Source of the DNA: Metaphire vulgaris
Lineage: Eukaryota > Annelida > Clitellata > Crassiclitellata > Megascolecidae
DNA: 64,000 nucleotides
Assembly (NCBI GenBank): GCA_018105865.1
Contig: CM030834.1
Location: forward strand, 21,501,922 to 21,565,921
Direction of reading: 5' to 3'
The notes under the pieces were generated by a model. The model saw nothing but the letters and a program-made list of their open reading frames with translations, was not told the DNA's origin and did no database searches. The position numbers were made by a program, and so were the translations under genes. Shown one piece after another: positions 34,447 through 45,700 of the stretch. The stretch's first letter is position 1. Each line of letters starts with the position of its first letter.

Positions 34447-34704
34447 ATGCTGCTGCTGATGCAGAACAGGAGGAACCCTCATCATCATCGCCGCCGCCGC
34501 CGCTGATGCTGATGCTGCTGCTGCTGCGGCAGCAGCTGTCTTGCTGTTGTTGCCGCCGCAGGTTGTCAGATTTCCGATGGCGCTGCTGCTGCTGTTGCTG
34601 CAGTTGTTGTTTCGTTCTTCCGCCGACGATCGCAGGTCGGTCAGACGATCGTCCCCCATCCCGGAGGATCCACCGCCACCCCCCTCCTCCTCCTCCTCCT
34701 CCTC
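34290..34704 (-). CDS. dach: Dachshund, low-complexity linker exon
   Basis: The frame reads a glutamate/glycine start, DDRLTDLRSSAEERNNN, then alanine, histidine and glutamine runs. It ends QTTDLSSLDRPLNLEVQKKS and PPSIGTDHDSSG before donor TCTG|GTCAGTAA (phase 1). Two frames are open across this exon. The chosen one is the only one whose exit phase fits the next exon. The upper boundary is uncertain because the start is a run of GAG codons in which every AG could be an acceptor; a TGA blocks the frame just upstream. Phase-0 entry is implied. Confidence 0.75.
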
Positions 34705-34758
34705 CTCCAATCATCCCGACAATTCCTCTTCCTCTGTCCGATTTAAAATGACACAAAT

Positions 34759-34905
34759 CAGGGATATTTTACACCCTCCAAGCCCCAATTTGAGGTCGAC
34801 ACCCCCGCCCAAATTTGGTAATGTGACAATGGATGCATACAAAATGCATACTAATTAGTTCTGAACACCTACCCCCCTCTTCAATGGAGAAGTACACCCC
34901 GCCCC
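34759..34905 (-). mobile_element. hAT-like element CAGTGTTATTCCTAGG, truncated copy
   Basis: CAGGGATATTTTACACCC is the reverse complement of the right end of the 18910 element. The match continues through AAATTTGGTAATGTGACAAT and ACTAATTAGTTCTGA. The other end is missing. It lies about 55 bp upstream of a dachshund exon. Confidence 0.7.
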
Positions 34906-35032
34906 CCACAGAGATTTCCAGCAAATTATTCCATCGCCAAAAGATTTTCATTGGCATAGCGAGATATACTTCCATCGTGAAAATGGTTCCAACACGAGCT
35001 TTACTGCTATAAGAAGATCGTAAGAATTCGTC

Positions 35033-35135
<103 letters not shown>

Positions 35136-35235
35136 TATGATTACGCCAGAAAACTGCTACCGACGCTGTTGCCCCAATTAACCTCAGTAACGTCATTTCC
35201 TGTGCGTGGGCGGTCCTGTCGTGACCCGATGCCAC

Positions 35236-35426
35236 CAGGTGATCTCGCATGTTGCTCAGGTGAGTGGCCATCGCCAGGTTCATCATGCTCGGGTGGCCGA
35301 GGGGCATGAAGGCCAGGTGGGCCAGAGGTGCCGGCGGGTAGTGGAAGCCGCTGGAAAGGAGCGGCGACTTCTGAAGGTCCGGAAACGGCATGTATCCGGC
35401 TCCGAATCCAAGTGACTTCTTCGCGT
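35236..35426 (-). CDS. dach: Dachshund, hydrophobic linker exon
   Basis: Acceptor TTGTCTATAG; phase-1 entry. It encodes AKKSLGFGAGYMPFPDLQKS, then FHYPPAPLAHLAFMPLGHPS and MMNLAMATHLSNMRDHL. This resembles the MMMPHPLIPV...MAMSQMNHLSTIANM region of DACH proteins in position and composition. The chosen donor CACCTG|GTGGCA gives phase 0, as the next exon needs. An alternative donor at 35183 (CTGAG|GTTAAT) would add SGHDRTAHAQEMTLL but gives phase 2. The acceptor lacks a pyrimidine tract because a GAT array abuts it. Confidence 0.8.
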
Positions 35427-35434
35427 CTATAGAC

Positions 35435-35436
<2 letters not shown>

Positions 35437-35492
<56 letters not shown>
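35437..35492. repeat. (ATC)n array abutting a dachshund acceptor
   Basis: About 18 ATC units end 10 bp from the splice acceptor of the exon at 35426 (GAT units on the dachshund strand). Confidence 0.97.
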
Positions 35493-35493
<1 letters not shown>

Positions 35494-35539
35494 CAAATCA
35501 GAATCATTTCAAATCTATCAAGGCGCCACTCACTGTTAA

Positions 35540-35640
35540 AGCAAGCAAGTAAGCAAGTAGAATCTCGTGAATTTATTTATATGGCGCTTTCGAGGGTAGT
35601 ACCGAAGGAAGTAGCTGGCATGGTTATTCTTAGACGCTTA
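35540..35640 (-). repeat. SINE-like repeat with (CTTA)-type tail, copy 1
   Basis: On the minus strand, TCTAAGAATAACC...CGAAAGCGCCATATAAATA and ATTCACGAGATTCTACTTGC match the repeats at 43209 and 46490. Confidence 0.7.
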
Positions 35641-35752
35641 GTCTGAATTTGAAATACCTGTAGCCAAAACAGGTGGTGGATATGCCAGACAGGGTCAATT
35701 CAGGCACGCTAGGGTCTATTAGGGTGTTTGCGCAGTATTTCTCGCATACGTC

Positions 35753-35971
35753 CATGGGCGCCAGCAGAAATTTTTCCATGAGAGGGCAAAACACAATGGT
35801 TACGGTTACGTCACAGAAATTTTTCCAGGATGGGCAAAGCACATTTTAACACAATGGTCACGGTTAATAGTTTAGCAAGTTTTTCAAATTTCACTGTGAA
35901 ATATTGGTATTTGCATTTTCCAGGGGAGGGGGCATGTGCCCCCCTCTTGCCCCAATGTGCGGACGCCCATG
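35753..35971. mobile_element. CATGGGCG inverted-repeat element
   Basis: Ends CATGGGCGCCAGCAGAAAT and GTGCGGACGCCCATG are inverted. The flanks share only 4 of 8 bases. A matching end fragment occurs at 9160. Confidence 0.6.
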
Positions 35972-36291
35972 CACACAGTGTACGTTCGTATAGATTACTG
36001 TCAATGTCTCTGTGCAGTGCTATAGAACAACCCCAGCATCCTAAGCGACGTGCACGCGGCCATTTTAGGAACTAATAGTTTTGTTTTGTTATCTCTGTAA
36101 AACGACAAACAAGTAAAAACGCTTCGATCTAAATTCTAAATTTGAGACGGGTCTTTTAGGCTAACGACATGTTATTGTTGCAGGAAACAACTGTAGGCTA
36201 ATACTGTAATATGTTGCGTAAAGTGGACATAATTGTCAGTATTTTGCCCTTAGAGACTCAGACCCTCTAAGAGAGGCGGTCTATAGACCTA

Positions 36292-36293
<2 letters not shown>

Positions 36294-36355
<62 letters not shown>

Positions 36356-36462
36356 ATTCTAATTCCTTCGCTCGAGAGCGACGTTTAACTATGATTGTAG
36401 TTGTAATTGGAGTTTTCGTTTGTGGAAAAAGGCGTTCTTAGAACGAGGAAAGAAGAAGGGAA

Positions 36463-36520
<58 letters not shown>
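36294..36520. repeat. (TA)n and (GA)n arrays
   Basis: A TA array (36296-36354) and a GA array (36467-36520) in the dachshund intron 35.4-43.9 kb. Confidence 0.97.
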
Positions 36521-36523
<3 letters not shown>

Positions 36524-37084
36524 TGCCCAAGTGCTTGCAGTCGATCTATTATGTTGCGCAGCCGGACATGTGGTCATCGTTGTAGTCCTTCTTCACGTTG
36601 TTTCCCGGCGCGTGCGTCTGTCAGTGCACGCATGCAGCGTCGCAATCAGTGCACGCGTGCATGGAACGGCGATAGATGCGCGAGTTAATTGAACGTGAAG
36701 ATGAACGAAAGGTCAGCACATGAAACAAAAGAAGAATCAGCTAAATCCTGGAGGGAGAAAGAGAAAAAGAGAGAGATGGCGGCGGCGGCGGTGGTGGTGG
36801 TGGTGGTGGGGAGGGGCTGGGGGAGGGTGGGAGACGGAAGAGTGTATCTCTCTCTCTCTCGTATTGATTACGGAAACAAATTAAAGTGGGACGCGACACG
36901 CGACGCGCGGAATGGAATTTATGACGAGTGGTCGATCGGTGGAGATAAATCATAACACAGATTATAAGGCGGAATGAAATCAATGCGACCGACGCCGAAT
37001 GCAAGAAATACCTGAAGGCCAGATAGACAGATTAAGCGCGAAGCTCCGACGATCGTCCCCCGCTGCTCCCTCTCCTTCTCCTTT

Positions 37085-37302
37085 TCTTCTTCTTCTTCTT
37101 CTTCTTCTTCTTCTTCTTCTCCTTCTTCTTGTTCTCTTTCTTCAATCTCATCATCGTCACATTGTCATCTTTTTCTTCTCCGTATCCTTCTTTTCTTTGC
37201 TCGTCTTCTCTTCTTCCTTTCGTTTCTTCGCGGTCTTTCTCCTTAACGTTCTCCTTTAATTCTTGTTCGTCTTCTTGTATAGTCTGGTTCCTATATTCTT
37301 GC

Positions 37303-37355
<53 letters not shown>

Positions 37356-37508
37356 TCCTGTCCTTTTCGTAACTCCTCTCCGCGTTCTTCTTCTTTCAGT
37401 CTATTTCTTTTTCAACGTCCTTGCTTAGGGATCATACTCCTGTCATTTCTTCATTTCTTCTTAGCATTAGCAAAGTGTTTGACTCATTCTATGACTCACT
37501 CAATAAGA

Positions 37509-37564
<56 letters not shown>

Positions 37565-37699
37565 TCGCTCTTAGCACTCACACTGGTTTTGATTTAATTT
37601 TAATCAGTTCTAACCAGAAAATACCTAATCATAAGTTCATAACCTATAAGATGTACAGTAAGGTAATGCTAACCTGATAATTGATCAAAATCCTTATTG

Positions 37700-37757
<58 letters not shown>
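37085..37757. repeat. Cluster of TTC, TC and TA arrays
   Basis: TTC units at 37085-37130, TC at 37308-37352, TA at 37512-37562 and TA at 37702-37757, separated by pyrimidine-rich DNA. Confidence 0.95.
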
Positions 37758-37760
<3 letters not shown>

Positions 37761-38197
37761 GTATGTATGAGTACGAGTGATTCATTATAATATGTATACC
37801 GCGACGAGGACAGATATTCTGCCTCTCGAGTAAAGTGCATCGTTACAATGTGGCGCTATAGAAGTTCTAAGGCAAGACTCGGGTAGACGATACTCCTGAA
37901 CACTTATTTTAAACGAGCTCCGCAATAATGTGGACAGTGGGATTTCATAATCTTTGACTAAGTAAGTAAGTATTGCATTGGCCTATAATCCCTATATAGA
38001 CTTTGGCGAGCCTGAAAAAGATTTACAAGAATAAAAACTATGATTCAGGTCCGTTCGACATAACACTTTGGCCAACTTTGACGCGAGCGACAAGCTCTGA
38101 CATTTCTCACAGTTTCGTATATATGTCTGAGAACTGGGTTTTCATTTGGAGTCAATTAATCAGTGTTAATATTACAAAATTTACAATCAATTATGAT

Positions 38198-38417
38198 CAG
38201 TGCTGAAAGTCAGCGGGAACTCGCGGGAACTAAGTTCCTTCACCTTTTTGGACCATGAAAATTTTTCCCCATAATTTTTCAATATTTGTTCCAATATTGT
38301 AAAAGCACCGTGTACTTGTTGTAAAACTGTTAATAGGGTTAGGGTTAGGGTTATAGGGTTAGGGTTAAGGCTGCGCCAAGAGAGTTCCTGCACCTTTTTC
38401 ACAGACTTTCAGCACTG
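38198..38417. mobile_element. hAT-like MITE CAGTGCTGAAAGTC carrying telomere-like repeats
   Basis: Ends CAGTGCTGAAAGTC and GACTTTCAGCACTG are perfect inverted repeats. The flanks ATTATGAT and TATATGAT match at 6 of 8 bases. Inside, 38334-38370 holds five TTAGGG-type units. Confidence 0.85.
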
Positions 38418-39749
38418 TATATGATTGTCTGTTACTTTCTTGCATAAATATTGAAGTGCTCGGCTATGCTATATCGTTAGATCGATGTCGATGTGAGACC
38501 TAGAGTCTCTATTAGTTAAAGGATTGTAAATTAAAAGTCATTAGCCAGCGACGCGTCTGTTCAAATGAAAGTGCCGAAACCCGTGTGATCAGATAACCGG
38601 TCTGAAGACTCGGTCACAACCAGGTACCATTTCTTTCCTATTACCTGTCCTTATCTAATTGATGTACATATAGGATAAGATGCCGACATAGAGTCGGCAC
38701 AACCAAATCCTAGATAAAGGCATTCTTATGCGCACTGATCATTCGCAGAAATTTACAATTGCAATATATTTAACGAAATAATCTTGATCTTAGATAACGC
38801 GATGACTTCGTCGAATTGTTTAACATAGCGGCGTCGGCGTTGCATATCAATGCAAGCTGATAACAGTTAACTTCTGTACATGCTATAGGTCAATTGAACT
38901 TACTTGCCTCTTAGCTATCGTGGCAGTCGACAACTAACTATCTTAATAAATCAGGAATTCCAAGGTTTGTCTGGCGGGAGCAATTAAAGGCTGAGTCTGA
39001 TTGCGTTGCATAAAAAAAAGATAAGCGATGTCTCTCGAGTCTATATTTACAATATGCCGTGCCATGCATAACACCCGAACGATTTGGACACAACAAGTCT
39101 TATGGCAACCGTGAAAATGTGAAGGTCGTCCAACACGTAGATTCAATGCTGGCGCTAGGGATTTTCCAGTGAGATCCTATTAATGAGCTGCCTGGCAGTG
39201 CTGGAGTTGTGAAATTTGAGCTGGGGGAGGGGGTTGAGGACTGAAATTCAATGAATGACAGAAACTGCATGTACCCGATATGCGATTTTCAGAAGGGTTG
39301 CAAAGTTAGCTAGAGGGTTCAACCCCCCTTCCCAACCCCTCCGGCAACTCCAATCCTGGCTTCTGGTTCCGATGACAAGGACACTTGGGACAAAGTTTTT
39401 CGAATTTTCAGCACTTTTAAAAAGAGATGACGGTCAAATTCGATCGGTTCAATCCAATTTTAATTTCTTTTTATTCATCGTTTTAGGCCACACATTCTAA
39501 AGCAGGTCCGATATTGCTGAGGAGGTTAAAGAAGAGTCTTGAAGTTTCATTCCAATCGTTTTAAAAATATTCCGCGACGCTCAAGAGCCGATGAGCGCTA
39601 AACTTCAGCAGCACAAGTCGATTGCATCTGTCATGACTGTCTGGTGCTGTCAATGAAATCTGAGCAGTTCTATTTTATACTCTTAGTGGATAAGTTCTCT
39701 GTAGTATATTTCTAAAACCTGGGTGTACCTTTAAAATATGATGTATCTG

Positions 39750-39912
39750 AAGGCTCTTGGATAGATCATTCGATAGAGCTTCGGATCTGCCTTAGACGAA
39801 CCATCAATCCGGGTTCGTTCATGATTCCACCAGCGCGGAGTCGACATTCAAACGGTCTTCCACAGCGCTTTATGGTCGACGACCAGTGCAGTATCGTCAC
39901 CAAAGCGCTATA
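39750..39912 (+). repeat. Probable tRNA-derived SINE
   Basis: GATAGATCATTCGATAGAGC and GGGTTCGTTCATGATTCC resemble box A and box B of a tRNA-derived promoter. The 3' end AAAGCGCTATATAATTTGC is the tail type shared with other SINE-like repeats here. Confidence 0.5.
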
Positions 39913-39986
39913 TAATTTGCAGATTTGATTTGATTCCGATTCTTTATATAGCGCCGCGTAATGGTGTTCAGACCGTCTGCAGCGCT

Positions 39987-39989
<3 letters not shown>

Positions 39990-40045
<56 letters not shown>
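39990..40045. repeat. (TA)n array
   Basis: About 28 TA units, next to a TATAGCGCCGC SINE-type word. Confidence 0.97.
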
Positions 40046-40048
<3 letters not shown>

Positions 40049-40172
40049 GGGTGGACGTGGAATTACTCGCCCGGGAAAAGACAATAAAACACGGAACAAC
40101 AAGAGCACGGAACAACAAGAGCACGGAACAAGAGCGAGCATGCAGCCGGACAAAAGAGGCCTGATTACTTAC

Positions 40173-40305
40173 TGTCCATCATAACCGCACGTCTTTATCA
40201 GAAGATATCTCATCTTCGCCACTAAAAGGCGCCCCTCCATCCGCACGGATGGAACGCTCGCTTGCTCGCTCGCTCTCCACCATCTGCCGCAGCAGCCCCC
40301 GCCGC
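40173..40305 (-). promoter_or_regulatory. dach: Possible internal promoter and alternative first exon of dachshund
   Basis: On the minus strand a TATAA-type box (GGTTTATAAG, 40331-40340) lies in a strongly CpG-rich island (about 40230-40680). About 150 bp downstream, ATGATGGACA ends at a near-consensus donor ACA|GTAAGTAA (exon edge 40173). The leftover base gives phase 1, exactly what the exon at 35426 accepts. Joining them would start a protein MMDNAKKS and skip the Dachbox-N. The transcription start coordinate is a guess. Confidence 0.4.
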
Positions 40306-40680
40306 CGCCGCCGCCGCCACTTTCCGCCGGCTTATAAACCAGATCGCCGGCGCGCGGAAATTCTTCAGGTGTCAGCCGGACGTCGGAGGCGGCCGAACGA
40401 CGGAGGTCGTCGGTAGGTGGCGCCGGTGGCCGCCGCCGCCGCCGCCGCCGCGGGCCCCCGGGGGATCGGGGGGACGCGGTAGAGACGCCGAGGTCCCGGC
40501 GCCTGATTGCCTTTATCGGTCCTCGGAGAACCATTCGATCGCCGACCGGAAATCAATCACCGCATCCGCCTAATGCCCCGTCCCGCGACCGGAAGCGCGG
40601 TCGGTAGTCGTACGGCGACGCATCTTCCGCTGCTCTAATACGTCGTGCGAACGGCGTGGGGGGCGGGGGCGGGGGGAGCG
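40230..40680. other. CpG island in a dachshund intron
   Basis: Very CpG-dense DNA with GCC runs at 40295-40320 and 40430-40455. The long frames on both strands (about 100-120 codons) carry no domain and look like composition artefacts. Confidence 0.6.
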
Positions 40681-40915
40681 GGAGATGGGGAAGCGAAGGG
40701 GAGGGAGCGAAGAGATGACGACGACGACAACGACGACGACGACGCTACGTCATCGATGACGTCTCTTGTCGCCGTCAGAAATCCTTCGAATATTTCGCAT
40801 CTTTCACGCTCGCCACTTCCCTCGACATCCCCCTCGCCTCTACCCCCCCAACCCACCCCACCCCCACAGCAGTACCGTTTCCATCTCGCTCATTAGACAT
40901 CGGTTGCGATGGAAC

Positions 40916-40917
<2 letters not shown>

Positions 40918-40963
<46 letters not shown>
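40918..40963. repeat. (CTG)n array
   Basis: About 15 perfect CTG units. Confidence 0.97.
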
Positions 40964-40964
<1 letters not shown>

Positions 40965-41277
40965 AGACGCTGTCAGTGATGCTCTAATAGTAATAATAAA
41001 TCAACGGGTTTTCTTCCATGCATTCTCGCCGCTCGGCTCCTTATTCCAGCTGCAATCATCAATACATCCGATGGCCGCTGCGATGGATGCAAAAATAATA
41101 CACGTAGTCGTCGTCATCATCGCCGTCGTTATCATCATCGTCGTCGTCGTCGTCGTTGTTGCCGTTATCATCGCATTGTTCTTGTTACTCATAAGGGTTC
41201 GTCCTTCGGCAAATCTCTCTCTGTTCGTCAGTCAATCTCTGTGATCGTTCTTTTCGCTCATCGTCTGCCTCTGCGTC

Positions 41278-41456
41278 TGTGTGTCTGTGTCTGTGTGTCT
41301 GTGTCTGTGTCTGTGTCTGTGTCTGTGTGTCTGTGTCTCTGTGTCTCTGTGTGTCTGTAGCAGTCGTTGCTGAATTAGTTATATTACAACTCGGAGCATC
41401 GTTTGATCAACAGCGGCGCCGTCCATTCTCTCTCTCTCTCTCCCTTTCTCTCTCTC

Positions 41457-41515
<59 letters not shown>

Positions 41516-41656
41516 GTCTCTACGTCTCTCTTCGCTCCTTTCGTCCCCTTTCCATCCCCAGCTCCCACCCCTTTCGATTCTTCTCACCGGATCCAGATCG
41601 ACGACCCAATACCCCTCTGCTGTTTCCGCCACCGGGTATAGCTGTGACCAGAGAGC

Positions 41657-41752
<96 letters not shown>
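41278..41752. repeat. TGTCTG repeats and inverted (TC)n/(GA)n pair
   Basis: TGTGTC units at 41278-41360, a TC array at 41429-41514 and a GA array at 41655-41752. The last two are inverted repeats with arms of about 85 bp and a spacer of about 140 bp. Confidence 0.95.
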
Positions 41753-41754
<2 letters not shown>

Positions 41755-42383
41755 AGGGGGGGAGGCAGTTGGGCGGATGAGAAATGGAAGAAGAGACCAA
41801 ATTAAACAATTAATTAGGAAATTCATTAGAGTCGTGACGCATTGAATCGCTCCTCCCCCCCATCGCTAACGACGAATCTCTTCGGCTCCCCACCTCGCCC
41901 CGCCGCTCCACCCCCCCCCCCACCCCCCATCTACGCCACCACTACCACCACCACCACCACCACCATCTCCGCCTCCACCGTCGCAGTCTGCGGCGTGCAA
42001 ATGGTCCTGATGCCGTACATACAGTACAGCGCGTGGAACGCCCAATGCATTTGCGCTTTTAATTTAAACCATCAGTTTTTCCCGTTCGCTGATTAACTCT
42101 CGTAACGCCGATCTCCGCCTCCCATTACGGAGTCTCGCCGCCTTCGTGTAATAACGACGTCGAGTTATTATATCTACGATGATGTGGCGCTAAAGAAATT
42201 GCAAACGTGCGCGAAATTTGGCGCGCGTAGAAACGCAATATAAAGTCTCTAACGTGCATGGTTCTACGAATCTACGTGTACATTACGAGAAACGTCTATT
42301 ATTGCTTATATGCATGACTAGAATATTCGAAGTTGCAGTGCCTGTTAAAACACGCACACGCACACGACCACACGAACACACAC

Positions 42384-42460
42384 GGCGGTGCAGTGGCAGG
42401 GTTCTTGCCATCCAGCCGGAGGGTAGCGAGTTCGAATCTTACTCTGGCCACTGCGTAGCG
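42384..42460 (+). repeat. tRNA-derived SINE head
   Basis: GGCGGTGCAGTGGCAGGGTT and a box-B-like GAGTTCGAATCTT match a tRNA-like promoter and resemble the copy at 57499. It is not a functional tRNA gene: the arms do not close. Confidence 0.6.
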
Positions 42461-42571
42461 ACCCACACAACCCCACAACTAGCTGCGCACTTAAGATTCT
42501 TTAATTGTGAACGACTTAGGCTAATCTGCGTTAACAACAATCATGTACAGTAATATATACAGTACGGTTGC

Positions 42572-42574
<3 letters not shown>

Positions 42575-42648
<74 letters not shown>

Positions 42649-42650
42649 TT
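42575..42650. repeat. (TA)n(GA)n compound array
   Basis: TA repeats switch directly to GA repeats. Confidence 0.97.
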
Positions 42651-43084
42651 TGTTGACAATTTGAAGACAGTATGCTCGTGTAATTTATTACCGTTCAGAC
42701 GAGTTGTAATTCAGTTTCTTATCTGAACGATGCAATCGCATGCTTTGTATACAAAGAAAATCTTGCTTGAAGTACAGTCAATTCTCAAGCCCTTCAAAAC
42801 TCTAATATCAAAATGCCTCTCTGTTCCTGATTGAAAAAGCTCTACTGTCTGCCTCTCTGTGTCTGTGCCTGTCTCTGCTCATAAGCCTATATAAGCCTTC
42901 GTTGTCTCTGCATGTCTGTGTGTTTGTTTTGTGCTGTTTTGCTCACTTTGTTTTTTCCGCCTTTTGCAAAATGCATGCAGTTGAATCGGGATGAATATCG
43001 CGCATCGCCTAATGACATAGGTTCGACACAGATTCGAACCCCGAACAGAAAACAACTGAGTCGCTCACTTTCTGACAAACGCTA

Positions 43085-43320
43085 TAGAAATTTCGCCTTA
43101 CTTACTTACTTACTTACTTACCAGCTCCTATAAACATGCTGCAATTATGCAATATAGCTCATAACCGACAATAGGTGGTAGTGGCATGCTGCATGTCAGC
43201 TATCTATAGTTAAGTGCCTAAGAATAAGCAGGTATATACTGCAGTACTACCTCGAAAGCGCTATATGAATTCACGAGATCTTATTTGCTTACTTGCTCGT
43301 AATGGTTTACGCGAAATGTA
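43085..43320 (+). repeat. SINE-like repeat with (CTTA)n tail, copy 2
   Basis: GCCTAAGAATAAGC, ACTACCTCGAAAGCGCTATA, ATTCACGAGATCTTATTTGC and a nearby CTTA array (43099-43121) match the copies at 35540 and 46490. Confidence 0.7.
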
Positions 43321-43395
43321 TTGGTCTGGGCGACAAAATAGGTTACTAAGTTGAGAAGATCAAGATCACGTTCTGAATGTCAAAACTTTTCTTAA

Positions 43396-43467
43396 CCCCT
43401 TAACCGTGTATTTAACTGTAACTCAATGTAAAATGGACGGATATATCTGGGATCCCCAGTTAAGGGG
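43396..43467. mobile_element. piggyBac-like micro-MITE, 72 bp
   Basis: TTAA at 43392-43395 and 43468-43471 with ends CCCCTTAAC and CAGTTAAGGGG. Same layout as 10905-10966. Confidence 0.6.
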
Positions 43468-43603
43468 TTAAAAATTTAGGTAGCCTAATGACTAGGTCTA
43501 TATGAGAGCGGTAGAAAGTAGCCAGAGGAACGCAATAAAGGACAGAGACAGACAGACAAAACGACAAAGAGACAGAAACAGACACACAGAGAGCTTTTAA
43601 ATG

Positions 43604-43822
<219 letters not shown>

Positions 43823-43879
43823 GTTGTTCATAGATTAGGACCGCCGTATATACAGAGAGCAGTCGAGTGTGGTTGTTAC

Positions 43880-44010
43880 CTCCGATAAGGTTGACCGTTC
43901 CTGGTGCGTAGAACTCGTTGCCCATCTGCAGTCGATTCTTCTTCAGTTTGTCGAGTCCTTCCGGGGTCATCGCCAGCGCCGATCGCTTCGGCGGTCGACC
44001 GGGTCGGGCG
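43880..44010 (-). CDS. dach: Dachshund, exon just after Dachbox-N
   Basis: Acceptor TTCTTCTTTCAG and donor CGGAG|GTAACAA. It encodes ARPGRPPKRSALAMTPEG, then LDKLKKNRLQMGNEFYAPGT. The RPGRPPKR AT-hook-like motif directly follows the Dachbox-N DNA-binding fold in DACH proteins (NASSRPGRPPKR). Entry phase is 2 and exit phase 1. It is the most N-terminal dachshund exon found. The Dachbox-N itself (LICLPQAF, VRILRGLGAIQPG) was looked for by eye in 44-64 kb on the minus strand and not seen. Confidence 0.93.
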
Positions 44011-44081
44011 CTGAAAGAAGAAGAAATCGACGACGATCATCATCATCATCATCATCATCATAAAAGTCCGTTAACACGAAA

Positions 44082-44263
44082 CAGTGGCGGCTCTAGGATT
44101 TGGTAAGTGGGGAGGGCCGTTGGGGGGCAACTTCTAATCATGGGGGCCAACCATTTGTTGTTTAATGTATGTAGCATTAAGTATAGGGTCCCAACTGGGG
44201 GCCACTGGGGGCCAGGAAGTCACCAGGGGGCACGGGCCCATAGCCCCAGTGGAGCCGCCACTG
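44082..44263. mobile_element. hAT-like MITE family CAGTGGCGGCTC, copy 3
   Basis: Perfect 8-bp duplications ACACGAAA (44074-44081 and 44264-44271). It lies 72 bp upstream of the dachshund acceptor at 44010 on the minus strand and is close in sequence to copy 2. Confidence 0.93.
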
Positions 44264-44469
44264 ACACGAAAACGTTAAAATTTATTCTGAAAACATTTTA
44301 CCGTGCACATACAATGACATCACAGGTCGTCAGTCAAGTCACCAGAACACCGCTTAATATTAGATAGTTAATCGACAACTAAACGAAGGGAAGATCGAGT
44401 AGAAAGAAATTTAAATGAATGAAATGAAAGAGATTCAATCGGTCCGTAAAGATGAGTTTATGCTCTCTT

Positions 44470-44517
<48 letters not shown>

Positions 44518-44596
44518 TCTCTGTCTCTCTGACTATCTGCCCCTGTCTCTGCCTCTGTATCTGTCTGTCTCTTTCTTCCTCTCTTTCTCTCTCTTT

Positions 44597-44655
<59 letters not shown>
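44470..44655. repeat. (TC)n array with TCTG variants
   Basis: Two TC blocks joined by mixed CTCTG and CTTTC units, about 185 bp. Confidence 0.97.
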
Positions 44656-44657
<2 letters not shown>

Positions 44658-45409
44658 TCGCTGGTCTAAACTTAAGGCCTATTCTCTCTCTCATCTTCTG
44701 GTTTTCGCTTCTTTCTCCGCGATACGAACCGAATTACAAGACGTTTGTATTTTACAATCACATCTCTTCTTTTCATCTTATACGCTGACGGCCGTTTTGT
44801 CAAAATTAAACAGATTGATCGACTGTGTCGAGCGCCATCTGACGAAAATTCACCGACCAACGGAATTTTTCACTTCACTTAACTAACTTCTACTGCGTCG
44901 TCGCTAAACAAACGCCTCTGAAAGTGGCGCGGTAAAACAACGAAACTGTATGCTGCTGCTGCTGCTGCAAATTTCCAGAAAGTTCTCTGCATGGTCTCAA
45001 CACGCTTGCCGTGTTTTGCGGGAAAAAACGTCGATAATAATATTGATGAAGAATTGCCGAATAGATAGAGAGTATAGCGCAACTCAACATCAGACGACGT
45101 AAATGCTATCACTTAATTTGATCTCCTTTTGGCATTTTCTTCTCCTCTCTCTCCATCTGCGCCGCGTCTAAAACCAGCGCTTCCATTTTACTCTGAAACG
45201 ACTTTTAGCTGAGACATTCGACTGCCTTTAAAGTTCACGTCGACGACGATCTTTTTTCATCGTCATTAAGTCACGGTTGACGCCGACATTTGCTCGACGT
45301 TTTAACGATAACAGGTCATTTGGAGGTGAAGTCACTCGCTTCTATATATAGGGCTTCATTGAATTTCGTGCAGTGAACTCCCTTCCGCCTTCGTCTCTAT
45401 ACAGCTCCG

Positions 45410-45700
45410 CGTCTATATAGGACTAAATGACGTCGTTGTCATTTAGGTCTATAATGTTTAGACCAAGATGACGTCATAGGCAGCAATTATTTTAGACCTA
45501 TAAATGACGTCGCCAAAGAACATATATATATCCTTTCAGACCCAAAGGACCTCGGAGACAGCGTTTTATTTATAGCAGTCGTCATATAGACGGCATATTT
45601 GGGCCTGAATGACGTCACGGGCGGTGTTTTATGCCAAAGTGACGTCATGATAGACAGCGATTTTAGACCTAAATGACATCGCAGGTCAAACATTGGGTGC
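45410..45700. promoter_or_regulatory. Cluster of CRE-like TGACGTCA sites in a degenerate repeat
   Basis: TGACGTC or TGACGTCA occurs at 45428, 45469, 45505, 45610 and 45640, with a TGACATC variant at 45674. Most sit in a repeated context like TTTAGACCTAAATGACGTC in both orientations. The octamer is the CREB/ATF consensus; function is inferred only. Confidence 0.5.

Noticed and set aside
34277..34756. Second open frame (GGGG/QQQQ/SSSS) across the dachshund exon at 34.3 kb
   Set aside because: Its exit phase at the GTCAGT donor is 0 and does not fit the next exon; the chosen frame exits in phase 1 and does.
38334..38370. TTAGGG tract as evidence of a chromosome end or fusion
   Set aside because: It is about five units long and lies inside MITE inverted repeats.
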